Source: Pempheris klunzingeri
Lineage: Eukaryota > Chordata > Actinopteri > Acropomatiformes > Pempheridae
Direction of reading: 5' to 3'
Assembly: GCF_042242105.1 (NCBI RefSeq)
Contig: NC_092034.1
Coordinates: 15,261,644 to 15,325,643, forward strand
DNA: 64,000 nucleotides
The notes beneath the pieces were generated by a model. It ran no database searches. It was not told the origin of the DNA and was given only the letters and a program-made list of their open reading frames with translations. The stretch's first letter is position 1. The number at the start of each line of letters is the position of its first letter. A program made the position numbers and the translations under genes. This document shows positions 33,210 through 45,902 of the stretch, in pieces.

Positions 33210-35425
33210 CTACTTCGCCCTTCTGCCACAGCTGAAGACGATCTCAGCTTGCCGGCCCTTCAGATTCTCCAGCTGTTCCTCCAGTCGGTCAGAGGTGTCC
33301 ACAGTGTCCTCAAAGTCCCGCAGCAGGACCCTGTTCCCCAGCAGTCCACGACGCTCCTTCAGCCTCAGGTTGTCTCTCTGCAGCCTGTTGCGTGCCTGCT
33401 TAGTCCTGGTCAGGAGGTCCCTCTTCCTGGCCACCGTGGCCTCCACCTCGGCCAGCTGCTCTCGCTTGGCTTGGACCTCCATCAGGCTCCAGAAGAGCTT
33501 CTCCTTTACGTTTGACAGGAGCTGACAGAGCAGAGGAGAACACAATGATGTTACTTATTAACTGAGAATCATATTCTGTAAAGCAGCTACAGGAATGACT
33601 TTGACCTAAATTGCACCTGTGGATTCCTCAACCCACCTCCAAGCAGCCGCTGATCTTTTTCTGCATCTTTAACGAATCCTCGTTTTGCTTCTCAATTTGC
33701 TTTTTCAGCTCGTGCCTCTCAGCCTGCAGCTGCTCAAACTGGAGCTGGAGGGGGTCCCTGGCGTGCTCTTCCCCGTCATGGAGCTCTGCCTCCAGCCTGT
33801 GAATCCTGATCTTCAGCTTGATGTGCTTGAGGCGCAGCTTGATCAGCTCGTCCTGGCGACGCTGCTCTGCTGTCAGGGCTGACTCCACTTTGGCCTGAGC
33901 AGCTTGTTTACCCAGGCGTCGGCTTAGTACTGTCACAGCCACATCCTGCTTCAGTGCCACGAGGGCTCGCCATTCATGTTCCACCTGAGGACCAAGAAAC
34001 ACTTGCAGTCTGCACTTATTGGGCCACCTGCAGAGGCCCCTTAATATGGACAGCGAGATGTTGTATATGCAGTCATATGAAAAGGCAACAAGGAGCCATA
34101 TAGCAAAACTTGCTAAATATTTCAATTGTAATTTCTAATGAGGGTTTTCCAAGTGAATTTTGCAAATTGTGTGTTCCTAAAGCATCCCTTTGTTGCACAG
34201 GGTAGAGAGCAGTGTGTGTGTGGTTCAGTATGCATGTCACATCCACCCAGCTCACTGCGTAGCAGCATGTATAGACCCCTTGTGTTCTCAGAGACAGGAG
34301 AGCATATATAGCACAAGTATATTTTGCTTTAGCATTTAAATATTCTTTACTAAATGAGAAACAAAGTTAAATGCATGGATAGAGATTTTTTGACAAGACT
34401 TTATTTTGTTACTTTGCAAGTGTGAACTTAATTGAATAATCAAAATCTGGTGAGAGAGTAATTCACTGTGTCATCTCGCCTATCAAAAGCATCACTTCCA
34501 ATACAGTGTATCTGTTTTATTTATTTTATTCTATTTCATCTTGTTTTATAATACATTTTGACAAAACTTGTGCACTTTCTGGTATTTTCAAATCAGAAAT
34601 TATCAAATTCTTGTAAGAATTTTTAGCAGAAAGCAGAAAGCCTCCACAGGGTGTAACAGCAAGACCGACCTTGTCCATCTTCTCCTGGCACTGTAAGCTC
34701 AGCTCCTCTGCCTGCTGCTGAGCTGCCTCTGAGTCAGTGGCGATCTGCTGCTTCAGGTCACTCAGGAACTTGGTGAACTTCTCATACTCCTGCAGCTGCT
34801 CTGACACCAACACCTCCCTCCCCAGCTGGCCGTCGTCCCCGGCCTTCTTGCGGAAGTACTCTGCCAGCTTCATGTGCAGCTGGCTGCTGTGCTGGCTGGC
34901 TTTCTCTCTGCCCTCACTCAGCTCCTGAAGGAGCTGCATGCATTCTTCATATCTGATGTCTTCTGTGTCTACAGGAGCAGCGGTGGGTTCCTCCTCTTCA
35001 GCCTCACCTTCCTCGTCCTTTGCAGGACTGGTGGTCTCTCTCTCTGGGGTCTCAAGATGCAGCCTGGGAGGTCCATCATCATCATCGTTGTTGCAGTTGA
35101 GCTCAAAAACAACACTCTCACCGTGGGACACTGGCTGTTCAGTGGCTTCATCCATCTTCACATCCACGTCTTCACTTGTGGTCAAGTTGTCCACACCTGG
35201 GAGCTCATTTCCACTGTTCTCTTCTGGCTCGGAGGTGGCTGCCTCTTCACCGGAGGCCTCTTCAGTAGCTTTCATACTTTCAGAGTTTTTATCATCATGA
35301 TCTGATGCAGCCACTCCAGCTGGTACACCTTCCTTTTCATTTCCATTAAGGGCAAGAGGGTAATCTACTGACACCACCCCCTCTGTTTCATTCTCCACCT
35401 CATTTTCTTCATGTTCTGGCTCCAT
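33210..35425 (-). CDS. ccdc96: Coiled-coil domain-containing protein 96 (CFAP184), 471 aa
   Basis: Three exons on the minus strand: 35425-34670, 33984-33637, 33521-33210; 472 codons with TAG, all junctions phase 0. The first exon encodes an acidic, low-complexity N-terminus (EHEENEVENETEG) and the start of the helical part (EECMQLLQEL). The second and third encode long heptad-like coiled coil (HIKLKIRIHRLEAELHDGEE, EEQLENLKGRQAEI), ending GRRAK. Known vertebrate CCDC96 acts with CCDC113 in motile cilia near the base of radial spokes. It lies between the chemokine island and tada2b, head-to-head with tada2b, as in human 4p16.1. Human CCDC96 is intronless as far as I recall; the two introns here are worth confirming. 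ATG at 35425 was chosen as the first in the long open frame. Confidence 0.88.
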
Positions 35426-35681
35426 TTTTCGATAGAAAATAATAAAATAAAAGTATTATTCAATGTGTCTGTAGCTACAGGCGCTGTGCACTTCTGCAGT
35501 CAATGAAACTGTTCGTTTTGTTTCGGTTGTCCTGGAAACTGTAATCGGGAGCCAATCACAAGCGCCCTTACTCCTCCTCATGAATATTAACGAGCAGGAT
35601 GTGAGTAGGTCGCGCTGCGAGCCTCGCCGTGCGCAGGCGCGCAGATCTGCCTCCAACAACAAGAAGCAGGAGCCAGGCAAC
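35426..35681. promoter_or_regulatory. Bidirectional promoter ccdc96 / tada2b
   Basis: Only 256 bp separate the two divergent start codons. The interval is GC-rich on the tada2b side and carries a CCAAT box (35552-35556). GTTGTCCTGGAAAC at 35526-35539 is an imperfect palindrome resembling the RFX X-box. Transcription starts are not visible from sequence alone. Confidence 0.65.
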
Positions 35682-38199
35682 ATGGCCGACCTGGGCAAGA
35701 AATACTGCGTTAACTGCCTCGCAGATGTTACGAACCTGCGGCTTCGCTGCACCGACTGTCCCGATATCGAGCTGTGCCCGGAGTGCTTCTCGGCGGGCGC
35801 AGAGATCGGTAATCACCGGAGATGGCACGGCTACCAGCAGGTCGACGGCGGTCGGTTCTCCCTCTGGGGTCCCGAGGCAGAGGGAGGATGGACCAGCAGG
35901 GAAGAGCAGTCGCTTCTCGATGCTATCGAGCAATATGGATTTGGAAACTGGGTACATCACTTTTTAAGTTACTTAAGTTAATTTCTACACTTAATACACC
36001 ACGGTGTTCACGTAGGGGGGGGGGGGGGGATCGTTTTTAATGAAAGTGCGAAGAGAGTGTCAAGAGTGGAGTTAGCTCGTGGCGGTAATGTTTATGACCT
36101 GAACCACAGTCCAGCTTCTCCTTCAGCTGGACGGTCCGACTGGGACAGAAGCCCTGTGACCTCTGACACAGAGCAGCAGCCCCTCCCTTGTTTCACCACT
36201 CACCTGCTCTTTTACTTTAGAAGCACTTATGACCCGTTCAGAGCAGCAGCCCTCAGCAAGTGTCACACACTGAGTACTAATACAGAAAGGCGCTGTTACA
36301 GCAGGCGGCTCACATCAGTCAACATCCGGGAACTCCGGCAGGAGCTTAAGATAATTAAGACAATTAGAAAAAAATGAACAAACTCACATGTTTAAGTCAA
36401 GTAACTTCTGAGTTGGATCGCACTCCAAATATAAGGAAAGTTAATGACTGCTAACATGCTGCTATGACTCCTCCACAGTGGCTGTGTAGAATATAACTCC
36501 ACACTGATACAGTTGTTGTTTGACCTTCAAATTAAATCCTGCTCCTACACTCGTATACTATATTAAATACTACATTCAACTTCTTTTCTCCCTCATATAC
36601 ATGAGTCTACTATAATCTTTGTGAGTCTTTCCATTTTCATCTCTCCATCCTATAATATATGATAATAGTCTGGCTAATTGTAATTGTTGTAATTATTTAT
36701 GAATCAGTTATTTTATGATTACTTTAAAGTCATTATGTGCTTAAGGGTTATAATTCTGAAAGATGTAAGACGTGTCACTATTGGCAAGTCAGTGACAGCT
36801 TGGCAACGTCCCAATTGGATTCAGAACTTTAGGATTTGAAAACTAAACTTGGGTTTGCAGAAAAAACTTCTGGTTTTGCAAACCAAACTTTTAGATTTGC
36901 ATTAATACATATTAATAGCAGAGTTATTTTACCAGTAAAACAGTTTTGGATTGCAGTGAACAACTTCCTGTTGGCGTTGTCTTTCAGGAGGACATGGCCG
37001 CTCATGTCGGAGCTTCCCGAACTCCCCAGGAAGTCATGGAGCACTACGTCACCATGTACATCCACGGAAACCTCGGTAAGGCCTGCATCCCTGACAGCAT
37101 TCCCAACCGGGTGACGGACCACACATGCCCAAGCGGGGGGCCTCTGTCGCCCAGCCTCACCACCCCGCTCCCGCCGCTGGACATCAGCCTGGCTGAGCAG
37201 CAGCAGCTGGGCTACATGCCGCTACGTGATGACTACGAGATCGAATATGACCAGGACGCGGAGAAGCTCATCAGCGGGCTGTCCGTGAACTACGACGACG
37301 AGGACGTGGAAATTGAAATGAAACGTGCTCATGTTGACATGTATGTGCGCAAGCTCCGAGAACGCCAGCGGCGTAAGAACATCGCCAGAGACTACAACCT
37401 GGTGCCTGCCTTCCTGGGCCGAGACAAGAAGGACAAGGAGAAGGAGAAACCAGGAGCGCTGGGAGTCCTAGGCACTGCTGGTGGTTTGGGTGGAGCAGGA
37501 GCTGGCGGCGGCACAGTAGGATCAGGTTCCACGACAACAGCAGGATCGGGTCCTGTTCCAAGTACACCCAAGAGAAAGATCACCAAGGAGGAGAAGGAGC
37601 AGCGGGTCAGGCTGCGGGGGCTCTGCCAGTTCATGGCCCACCGGGAGTTTGAAGACTTCTTTGAGAACATGCATAAAGAGCGCGTGCTCAGGGCCAAGGT
37701 GCGGGAGCTGCAGCGCTACCGCCGCAATGGCATCACCCGCCTGGAAGAGTCTGCTGAATATGAAGCAGCGCGCCACAAAAGGGAAAAACGCAAGGAGAAC
37801 AAAAGCGTGGTCACCTCCAAACGGGGCAGCGGAGGAGGGGGCGGGCTTGGCTCCGGGATGGGACTCGGAGGTGGAGCTGGAGGGGGAGGAGCTGTCACAG
37901 GAGGGTTGGGGGTCGGAGGTGGGATCAAAGAAGAGGGCAAAGATGGTGAATTTGCTGCCATCGAGAATCTGACGGGCTTTGAGCTGCTGTCAGACAGGGA
38001 GAAGGTGCTGTGTAACTCTCTGAACCTGAGCCCCGCGCGCTACCTGACTGTCAAAACCATCATCATCAAAGATCACCTGCAGAAAAGGCAAGGCATCCCG
38101 GCCAAGAGCCGGCTGCCCAGCTACCTGGACAAGGTCCTCAAGAAGCGCATTCTCACCTTCCTCACGGAAAGTGGCTGGATATCCCGAGACGCCTCTTAG
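35682..38199 (+). CDS. tada2b: Transcriptional adapter 2-beta, 493 aa
   Basis: Two exons, 35682-35951 and 36988-38199, phase 0, 494 codons with TAG. A ZZ zinc finger occupies residues 9-49 (Cys9, 12, 23, 26, 32, 35, His45, 49). The SANT domain spans about 67-117 (GGWTSREEQSLLDAIEQYGF, TPQEVMEHYV) across the intron. The centre includes YMPLRDDYEIEYDQDAE and a basic KITKEEKEQ region. A C-terminal SWIRM-type domain (FELLSDREKVLCNSLNLSP) ends GWISRDAS. TADA2B partners the GCN5/PCAF acetyltransferase in the nuclear SAGA complex. Human TADA2B has 420 residues. The excess here comes mostly from two Gly-rich insertions, about 245-284 and 369-404. An in-frame upstream ATG at 35580 exists, but MADLGKKYC matches the known family start. 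Confidence 0.96.
35952..36987 (+). other. tada2b: tada2b intron 1
   Basis: The intron separates the ZZ/SANT start from the rest of the protein. It contains a run of about 13 G near 36017 and otherwise AT-rich unique-looking sequence. No additional exon is seen. Confidence 0.8.
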
Positions 38200-40083
38200 T
38201 GAGCCACCTCTGGTCCGGATGTTAGTTTGCTACGAGCTCTGAACAAAACTACGGACTTTCACCCTTTTTTCAGTGGTGACTTTGAGAATATGTACATTGC
38301 AAAGAAAGAGGACGCCCCACTGGAAAAGAGTATATTTTCATACCTGGGCTAGGAACAAAAAGAAGCCTATATTTTTACATTTGGAGGGGGATGGGTGTGA
38401 ACAACAAGTCTGTGGGTTCAAAGTACTTTGTGTCCATGGTGTTAGCACATGATGGGAGTTACAACGCTGACAAGTGTTACGCAGTCGCAGAGATATTTTT
38501 GTGTTATTGCAACAGGTTAATTGGAGATGTGTGAGGGTGGAGAAATCACCAAACGGCCACCGTGTAAAAGCCATTTCACGCTGAAAGGAAGGGGAATAAG
38601 AGCATTACATTTCCTGGAAAGGTTTAAGAGTCATTTCTAAGTGTCATGTTTGGCGGCATGGTACTGATGATGGACAGAAATGACCACGGATTTTTTCAGG
38701 ATCTAATTTGGTCAACTTTGTTAGTATTTCATCAGTTAAAGGTGTCTAGACTATCCAGTTTGAACAAGCTGTTCAAATTCAAAGGCCTTAATTTCCTAGA
38801 AATTGCCGTGCTGCTTCTGTAAACTCTAAATTCTCTGGCCTAGATTTTCCTTCTTGTTGGCTATAAGGGAAGGAAACCTGGAGGGTTCAACCCTCAGCTA
38901 GCTTTTTTTGGACTGAGCACTTGTTGCCCCCTGAGAGCAGTTTTGTACCAGAGTCTGATATATCTGCTGACTTGTGTTGGAGCGTGTGTCGGCCAATAAG
39001 CAACAAGAAACACCAGCCCAGAAATGCCAAAGAATAATGTTCAGAGATCCTTTAGAAACAGTGTTGCAGCTACAAAGCTTGTCCACCAGAGGGAGCTGGC
39101 GAGTTTATTTCCAAGACCCCCTCAGTACATGTCATGTCTTGGGGTTTATTTCTTTATTAACCACAATTTAATTTCCTCAAAACAATCTCTTAATGCCCCA
39201 GAAAAAGTATTTTTTGCGACAACATTAAGTTTCTCACGCTGGATAAGCAGCATCCAAGTTAAGTAGATAACTTGAGAATGTAATATCTTTATTTATGAAG
39301 AGTTTAAACTCTGAACCAAAAGCTAATCTGCTTCATCAGAGCTGTGTGTGTGAGTGATTTGATCAGACTAGATGGACAGTGACCAAACAAACCCACCAAC
39401 TGTCTCCACATTTTGATTGAAACGCTGCATAATCCTGACTGGCCTCTTTGTGACACCGTTCCAGCTGCGCCCCGCTCACTTCGAACCAGCAGAAAGTGTG
39501 TCGGCAGACACTAGTGAGTTCATCTAGGGTACCAGTAGTCCCCTGAAATCAGTGTAGTAGTGTGTGACAACATTAACCAATGATACTCAAAGGCTAAAGT
39601 ACAGTTCCAGTGTTTGTATGCGTGGTGGCCTAATGTTACTCCTCTACCTGCCACTGTGTTCCGGTCTCCACATCAGCCCCTGGGACCGCGTGGTTTGTCC
39701 CACCAGATGTTGCTTCCCAATCTTAGTCTTTCCAAAGGTGACTTCACTTTGCCCTGAAGGCAGAACCCTGTCAGCAGCACCACAGACTCATTCTCACTTT
39801 CCTGCTTATTCTGCGAGCCGAGCGGGGGCCATTGTGCTATTTAGATGTAAAGATGAAGTTATCGAAATCGGCTGTCATTTCACGGCACAAGCAGGAGCCC
39901 TAAAATCACAGGAGAATGGCATGGGAATGTGTGGATGTTACCTAAGCCACCATACCAAACGCCATTGTAGTCGAACACTACGGCTGAGTTTAAAGGGTAT
40001 CTGGTTCGTTCTTTATTTCTCTTATTGTCAACAAGTCCCATCAATAGACCGCAACCAGAAATAACTTTATTCTGCTGTCAAGT

Positions 40084-40085
<2 letters not shown>

Positions 40086-40137
<52 letters not shown>
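40086..40137. repeat. (GT)n microsatellite in tada2b 3'UTR
   Basis: About 26 perfect GT units. Confidence 0.97.
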
Positions 40138-41196
40138 TAAGCCTGATGTATCGTCTTCCTCTGTGCCACAGAGCTCCTTGGTTGTACACTGTCCCACAGT
40201 GACACGTCTTTACCACGAACACACACACACACACACACTGTAGTTTATTGAGACCCACATGCACCATCCTGCTATTAACCATTAACACTTGCTTGTGCAC
40301 CAAATGTGTATTAATCTGCAGCTGAATTCCCAAGAAAAACAGATTTTTCTCCTCCTGTCCAGTAACGTTTTATCTAAACTGCTGTTTTTGGGAACGAATG
40401 AGCCTTTTTAAAAACTACTGGATCCATGGGTTTGGGGGCGAGTGCTACAGAGACGGGAAGTATTATGAGGTGGACTCACGTTTTCTTTTCTTTTCATGGG
40501 ATTTGAGAAAAATAATATTACCAGCCTTGTAGTGCAATGATGAAAGAACATGCTTCTCAGCTTGTTTTGTGCCTCCAGGACTCCGCTGAGCTGAAGTATG
40601 TATGAATAACCTCCAGGACACAGATTTGTTTCTTAGACTATTGCCACAGCATGTTAAACCCAGTAATGTGCACTGATTGGAGCAGGAGGTGTTAGTCCAC
40701 TGTGGTGGACCAGGCGTTTAGTGTTGAAGCTGAGGGGGGGGTGTGTGCTTCGTATGGATGTTGTAAAGCTGGAAGGCGACACTAATTTGCAGCCTATCCA
40801 CACAGCGGTAACGTAGGACTGTTTAGCTGAATTTGATGGTTCCAACGCCACCTTTTGTTACTCCCTTTAGATTACAGGTCGTGATTTCTTTATCAAGTTT
40901 AGTTTTTTCCCAGATTTCAACAGTGGCGTCGTTCTGCATGTGCAACCAAATGTTCCACGTTGTTCCAAACTGGTGAATTTTGGTGTAAATGTCTCAAAGG
41001 AAAACATGGCAGTTTGATTTTTCTCTCCCAGTGGGGGGGGTATTTTTGTAATTGGGGTGGGATGGGGGGGGGTTTGTCTTACTTTATGTCACCAAATGTA
41101 AATAATTTTGTAAGATAAAACAGGAAAAAAAAACTATGATTGCTGGCCTGTAAAATGTACAGTATTTTGTGTCATGGAAATTTTTATAGCTTTTGT

Positions 41197-41202
41197 AATA
41201 AA
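41197..41202 (+). terminator. Polyadenylation signal AATAAA (tada2b)
   Basis: Canonical hexamer preceded by the T-rich GTCATGGAAATTTTTATAGC and followed by GT-rich sequence. Confidence 0.7.
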
Positions 41203-42353
41203 ACAGATTTTGGACTACGAAGAGGAAGCCTGTTGTGAAGCTGTCGTCGAGCTTCGTCGCTGGTCTGATACTGCTGAGCTGTTTTTGTTACTTTGTTGTT
41301 GCACATGACAAGGTATGTGTGGAGATGTATTAAAAGTGCAAATACTGTATAATTCTAAATAGTCCTATTTCCTCTTCAGTGATTTACAACACTTGCAGGG
41401 AAAAAAGTGTCAAAGCACCAAACGTCAGCTTTAATGACAGAACTCGAGCTGCAGCTGTGGGCCAAGTGTGAGGAGGTCGACAGGAGCAGCACGTTAGTGA
41501 GTTGGTCAGTGTTTTCATTCTCTATTACCATGGATAAACACTTTGAAACACATGTAAGGGGGTTTCAGTGGGGGGAAACTTCAAATAGTGAATGTGATGG
41601 TTTTCAGGCCACTTATTTTATTTCTTAGCAGTTTCATGGACGTCTGTTCACAATGGACATCAGATAATTCCACCGTTAGAAAGCGTACGACACACTGTGT
41701 GTTCAGATTTGACTGTGCTATGACTGACAGGAGCAGAGAAGTGCCTCTGTTGCCCCTGTGAGGTGATTGGCTTGAACTACACTAATGAACTTTTCAGAAC
41801 ACCAGCTTGCACCAGTCCTCCCGCTTTATTTTAAATTTCAGTATGTGTGTTACAGAAACACTAGACCAACAGACCTTTCGAAGCTGATCAGTTTATTTCT
41901 GATGCTGTGACACACATAACTACTGGTCTACAGATGAAGCTGTTACACTGTCCAGCACTACTGAGCCCAGTTACAGCGACTGGGGCCGGCTTTACCAGAG
42001 CTTCATCACCTCTAAATGAACAAGACAAAGATGTTTTTACAATCACAAAGTTAACATCTCAAGCTTTATTCAGACTGGAGCACTGTTCCTGGATTTACTC
42101 ACAGAATGAATTTAAAATTCACAAAATGAGTCAAATTCAAGATCACAAGGGCTTTGAACATAAGTTCGGAATGACACCAGCAGTTCAGAATCGGCATGAC
42201 TTGATTTGTGGATGGATTTTATGCCATAGCTCAGTCAAAGAAAGTCTGAAAACTAGAGAGGTTTATGATCATTTGTTAAAACCTTTACAAAATATATTTC
42301 ACCTCAGTTATGTTTTATGTGGGAGGACACGTGAAAGCCTCTGTCTGCCAGTT
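41203..42353. other. Intergenic DNA between convergent tada2b and grpel1
   Basis: No exon recognised. A stretch at 41700-41815 (TTTGACTGTGCTATGAC, TCAGAACACCAGCTTGCACC) is similar to 13255-13340 (TTTGACTGAGTTATGAC, TTAGAACACCAGCCCGCACC), so both probably derive from one dispersed repeat. The 154-codon plus-strand frame at 41907-42371 is not called. Confidence 0.5.
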
Positions 42354-42359
42354 TTTATT
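42354..42359 (-). terminator. Polyadenylation signal (grpel1)
   Basis: TTTATT on the plus strand, AATAAA on the minus strand, about 275 bp after the grpel1 stop. A second candidate lies at 41892-41897. Confidence 0.55.
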
Positions 42360-42632
42360 AACAATCTCTGACAACAACAGACTCACATAAACTGAAATGT
42401 TACTGTAGAGACTCTTGTGCCAGACAAAGTGTTCTGTATCTGTTGAAAACTGCTGGATGTTGTCCAGATGCACAGTTCAGATCAGATGGGTTCCCGTCTC
42501 TTAGAGGCACCTCAGGGTGGGGGTGGTGTGAGGACAGGCTTGTGGGAAAAGGGAGACAGTCCGCAGTACCTGAGGTCATCCATCGCCCAGGCAACAAAAC
42601 AAATCCCGCTTGTCATAGTTGCATCATCACTT

Positions 42633-45557
42633 CTAGGGGGCTTTGGCCACACCCACCAGCGCTGGCCTGAGGGTGCGACCGTGAAGCTTGTAGCCCACTT
42701 TGGTCACTACGGCGACGCTGCCGGGCTCCTTGCCCTCCACGGGGGCGTGGAAGAGGGCCTCGTGCTCATAGGGGTCGAACTTCTGGCCGTCGGGGTTGAG
42801 CTTGGCCAGACCGTGCTTTGTGAACACCTTCTGGATCTGGACCTCGGTCATCACCAGGCCGTCGTACAGATTCTTCAGGTGAGGGTTCTGGCTCGTCACC
42901 TCGTCCTTGGGCACGCTCTCCGTGGCCTTCTCCAAGATGTCGGCCACCTCCAGCAGGTCCTTGCAGAAGCCCTGGATCCCTGGGTGTGGAAGGAAGTCAG
43001 GACATAAGTCAGCATGCAAGAAATCTCTGACTTTGTATCATAGATGTCATTTGTCTGTAGTGACACCAGACTGTGACCCTCATTTCAGCAATAACACAGG
43101 TGAAGAGACAGATGGAACAAACATAGAAACAGTAACTGAGAAAACAACAGAGACCAAAACCAACAATTAAGAACATTTACAGTGAAAGTGAGAGTTGATG
43201 ACATTAACTGCTACAAACCACCTGATTTGTATTTTCTGACCAGCTAAGTACAAGATGTAAGTTTTAACCAATCCAAATGCTTTTATAAAGACATAGAACT
43301 TTGCTAAAACCTGAAGTTGCTCTTTTGTGATGTTTAGTGGTTGGAACATGACAATGCAGGATGTTTGATCTAGTATACACGGTAAAGCCCATATTAGGTA
43401 GCACATCCTGCAGAAATGTGAAGAAGAGTCTTTACCGTATAATTTAGCATCTTCTATCATCTTCTGACTCCTCGTCCTGAGGTTCTCTGTGTCTGCTAAG
43501 GCCCGCTTGTACTTTTCCTGGAAACACAGTAGAAACAGTACACCATGGCTCAAATCACACCATCAGCATTGTGTAGTGAAGCTGTTATCGTTTAGCAAAT
43601 CTATAAAGTACTTTTGTATATGTGGTGCTGATAATATTGTAAACAACAGACACTCAGAACATCACTCAAAGGTCTTTTTTTCACTCTAAATGTCACTGAA
43701 GATCATTTCAATTTGTAGGATCTACCACTGACATGGCTGTAGAGGCTCCTCCACAGGAAGCTTGTGTTTGCCTGGCTTGTTACACCAGGGACACACAGCG
43801 TACCTCTACCTGTGTGTGGTGGAACTGCTGCAGCTCGCATGCATGTGGTGTCCACACAGACGAGCGTGCTGCTGCGATGCTGCTGCACCATCTGCCAGCC
43901 AGACTGTCTGCACTGAGTTAGCCTTTGATAATGGTGATCAAATCGGATCGTATCCACAGAAACACTACAGGGCTTTTAATTATATTCATGTCTGTATCAC
44001 ATTCTATAGAACATTGAAACTGTGGTGAAAGGTGTTTGATGCTGCTGGTAAGATGTCATTATGACCACTGCTCATTTTCTGTCTGCAATGCACAGGCACT
44101 GCTCGTGCAGGCAGTGTGTCCCTTGGGTTAGTCCACCTTAAATTTACCGCTGGTGTAAAGAAAAGGCATTATCTTCTGGCTTTATGTAAATATTAGCACA
44201 GTGGACAAGCAGTCTCTGCCTGATGACTGTGCTGACCTGGAAGTGACCCTTAACTCCGACTTACTGTCATGTCCTTGAGCTGCTCCTCCACCTGGGTCTT
44301 CTCCTCCATCAGGGCTTTCTCTGCTGTACTCAGCTCCGGCTTTTCTGCCTCCTCCTCTGACCTGTGGCCATTCTTCTGCTGGGTGGCTGTGCATAACAAT
44401 CGTGGAGACGCTCTAGGTGGGAAGGACACATATAGTAGGTAATGTGTAGAGTCGTAATGTGTACAGCGCGGACCATATAGAAGATTATAAACAGACAGGT
44501 GAAAAAGAACCTGAATAAAAGAGGAGAAATACAGATGCTTCCATACACAAGGTCTCAAGTGAAAGGACTCTGAAAATAAGAGTCAAAGGCTATGGCATTC
44601 ACAGTTACCAGAACTGAGCACCTTTGGGAGATTTTAGAGGATCATTTTAAGGATAAACCCATCTGTGGCACATATTTTACTTCCTCTCCAGAAATCAGGC
44701 TTTGTCCAGACCTGCTAATTAATGGTATCAGACAGCTTAATTAACACTGCTGCCAATTGTCCAACTGCCAGCACTGCTTTTCTAAGAATGTTATCCAACT
44801 ACCCTGAATGTCATTCAATGATAAACACCCACTTATAGAAAACATATAGCCTAATAAAACGTGGTATTTTGTGAGAAGTAGTAGTGTAGCTGTGATAGTC
44901 ATTAGGAGGAGACAACACGCCAAACTCCATTCACAAATCATTCATTTTCTGACGAGCCACGAGAAGCTTTAAGCTAATAAGTTTGCTAACGAGAAAGGAA
45001 ACGTCAAAATGAGTGGATTTATGAATGGAGTTTGGTTAGGCATTCCCTCTATTCAACGACGATAGTCAAAGTATTAGAAAACGTACATCAGGTGCTAAAA
45101 ATTAAACACCGGAGCACACATACACACACATACATACTAGAAGTCAAACTCCACAAAACAAATAGCTTAGCATACTAAACTAGCTCACATCCTCCTCATC
45201 ATTTGGATGTCATGTTATGTCATCATCCTGTTTCTAGCAATGACATGCTAACAATGACACTCCAATACATTGGCCATGCATGACTTTGAGCCACATTACC
45301 TCTAACACACACATATATATATCAATAGTCAGTTGAAATCTGTATTTTTCACATAAAGGTCAACATTAAGAACCATGTAGCGTTACGAAAGCTAACGTTG
45401 CTAGCTGGCCACTACTATGCGGTTTCCTAACCTAGCATGGCTGTAACGGACACATTTCGGTTAAGAACGTCTATATGAATGTTTGTTACCTTGTTAACGC
45501 AGGTGAAGCTACAAGCGAGTAGCTCTGTTTCACTGCTCGTACACACCAGCTCGCCAT
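42633..45557 (-). CDS. grpel1: GrpE-like 1, mitochondrial, 214 aa
   Basis: Four minus-strand exons: 45557-45490, 44412-44265, 43517-43436, 42979-42633; 645 nt, 215 codons with TAG, all in phase. The start MASWCVRAVKQSYSL and the basic, hydroxylated stretch to PRLLCTATQQKN form a mitochondrial presequence. A coiled helix follows (EEKTQVEEQLKDM, YKRALADTENLRTRSQKM). The GrpE dimer/beta region then reads KLYG-IQGFCKDLLEVADIL, KNLYDGLVMTE, KFDPYEHEALFH and VGYKLHGRTLRPALVGVAK. Length is close to human GRPEL1 (217). It is the nucleotide-exchange factor of matrix HSP70 in protein import and folding. It is convergent with tada2b, matching the human order. Confidence 0.96.
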
Positions 45558-45720
45558 TTTGCGCTATGCAACACAGTGCAGGTAAAAACCTCCTTGTAAC
45601 ACACGCTGACAGGGACACTCAACCGTGATGGCAGCAGCTTGTGGTTTCAGCCAATCAGGAGTCAGAAAGAAGAACACCCCTCCCACTTCACCAATCAGAT
45701 TCAGGGAAGACGGGGGTTGT
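45558..45720 (-). promoter_or_regulatory. grpel1 promoter region
   Basis: Two CCAATCAG boxes (near 45650 and 45690 on the plus strand, ATTGG when read in gene orientation) lie 90-135 bp upstream of the grpel1 start codon, without a TATA box. This is typical of housekeeping genes. Confidence 0.55.
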
Positions 45721-45902
45721 AGTTTGTTTGAGTTGCAGTTAAAGGTGAACGCTGCACATGTGACCAAGGACAGTTTTTTAAAACCTTGTCAAACAAAAGG
45801 TTACTCATCCCACGGCCATGCAACTCAAACATTTCTGGAGTTCAGTGATCTAATGCAATCCTGGTGGTTAATGTGAAACTTAAGATTTTCCAGTAACAGT
45901 TA

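Larger units (their letters stand above)
38200..41202 (+). other. tada2b: tada2b 3' untranslated region
   Basis: About 3 kb from the stop to AATAAA at 41197. It includes a (GT)n tract (40086-40137), a short CA tract near 40220 and G-runs near 41035. Open frames of up to 166 codons (39564-40064) have no protein-like composition and no known domain. The extent is inferred from the lack of earlier strong signals. Confidence 0.6.

Noticed and set aside
34874-35305. Long plus-strand frames antisense to ccdc96
   Set aside because: Shadows of the low-complexity acidic coding region on the opposite strand.
39564-40064. 166-codon frame after tada2b
   Set aside because: Lies in the presumed 3'UTR, has no domain and no splice relation; composition not protein-like.
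41907-42371. 154-codon plus-strand frame between tada2b and grpel1
   Set aside because: Overlaps the grpel1 3' end on the opposite strand and has no recognisable family.
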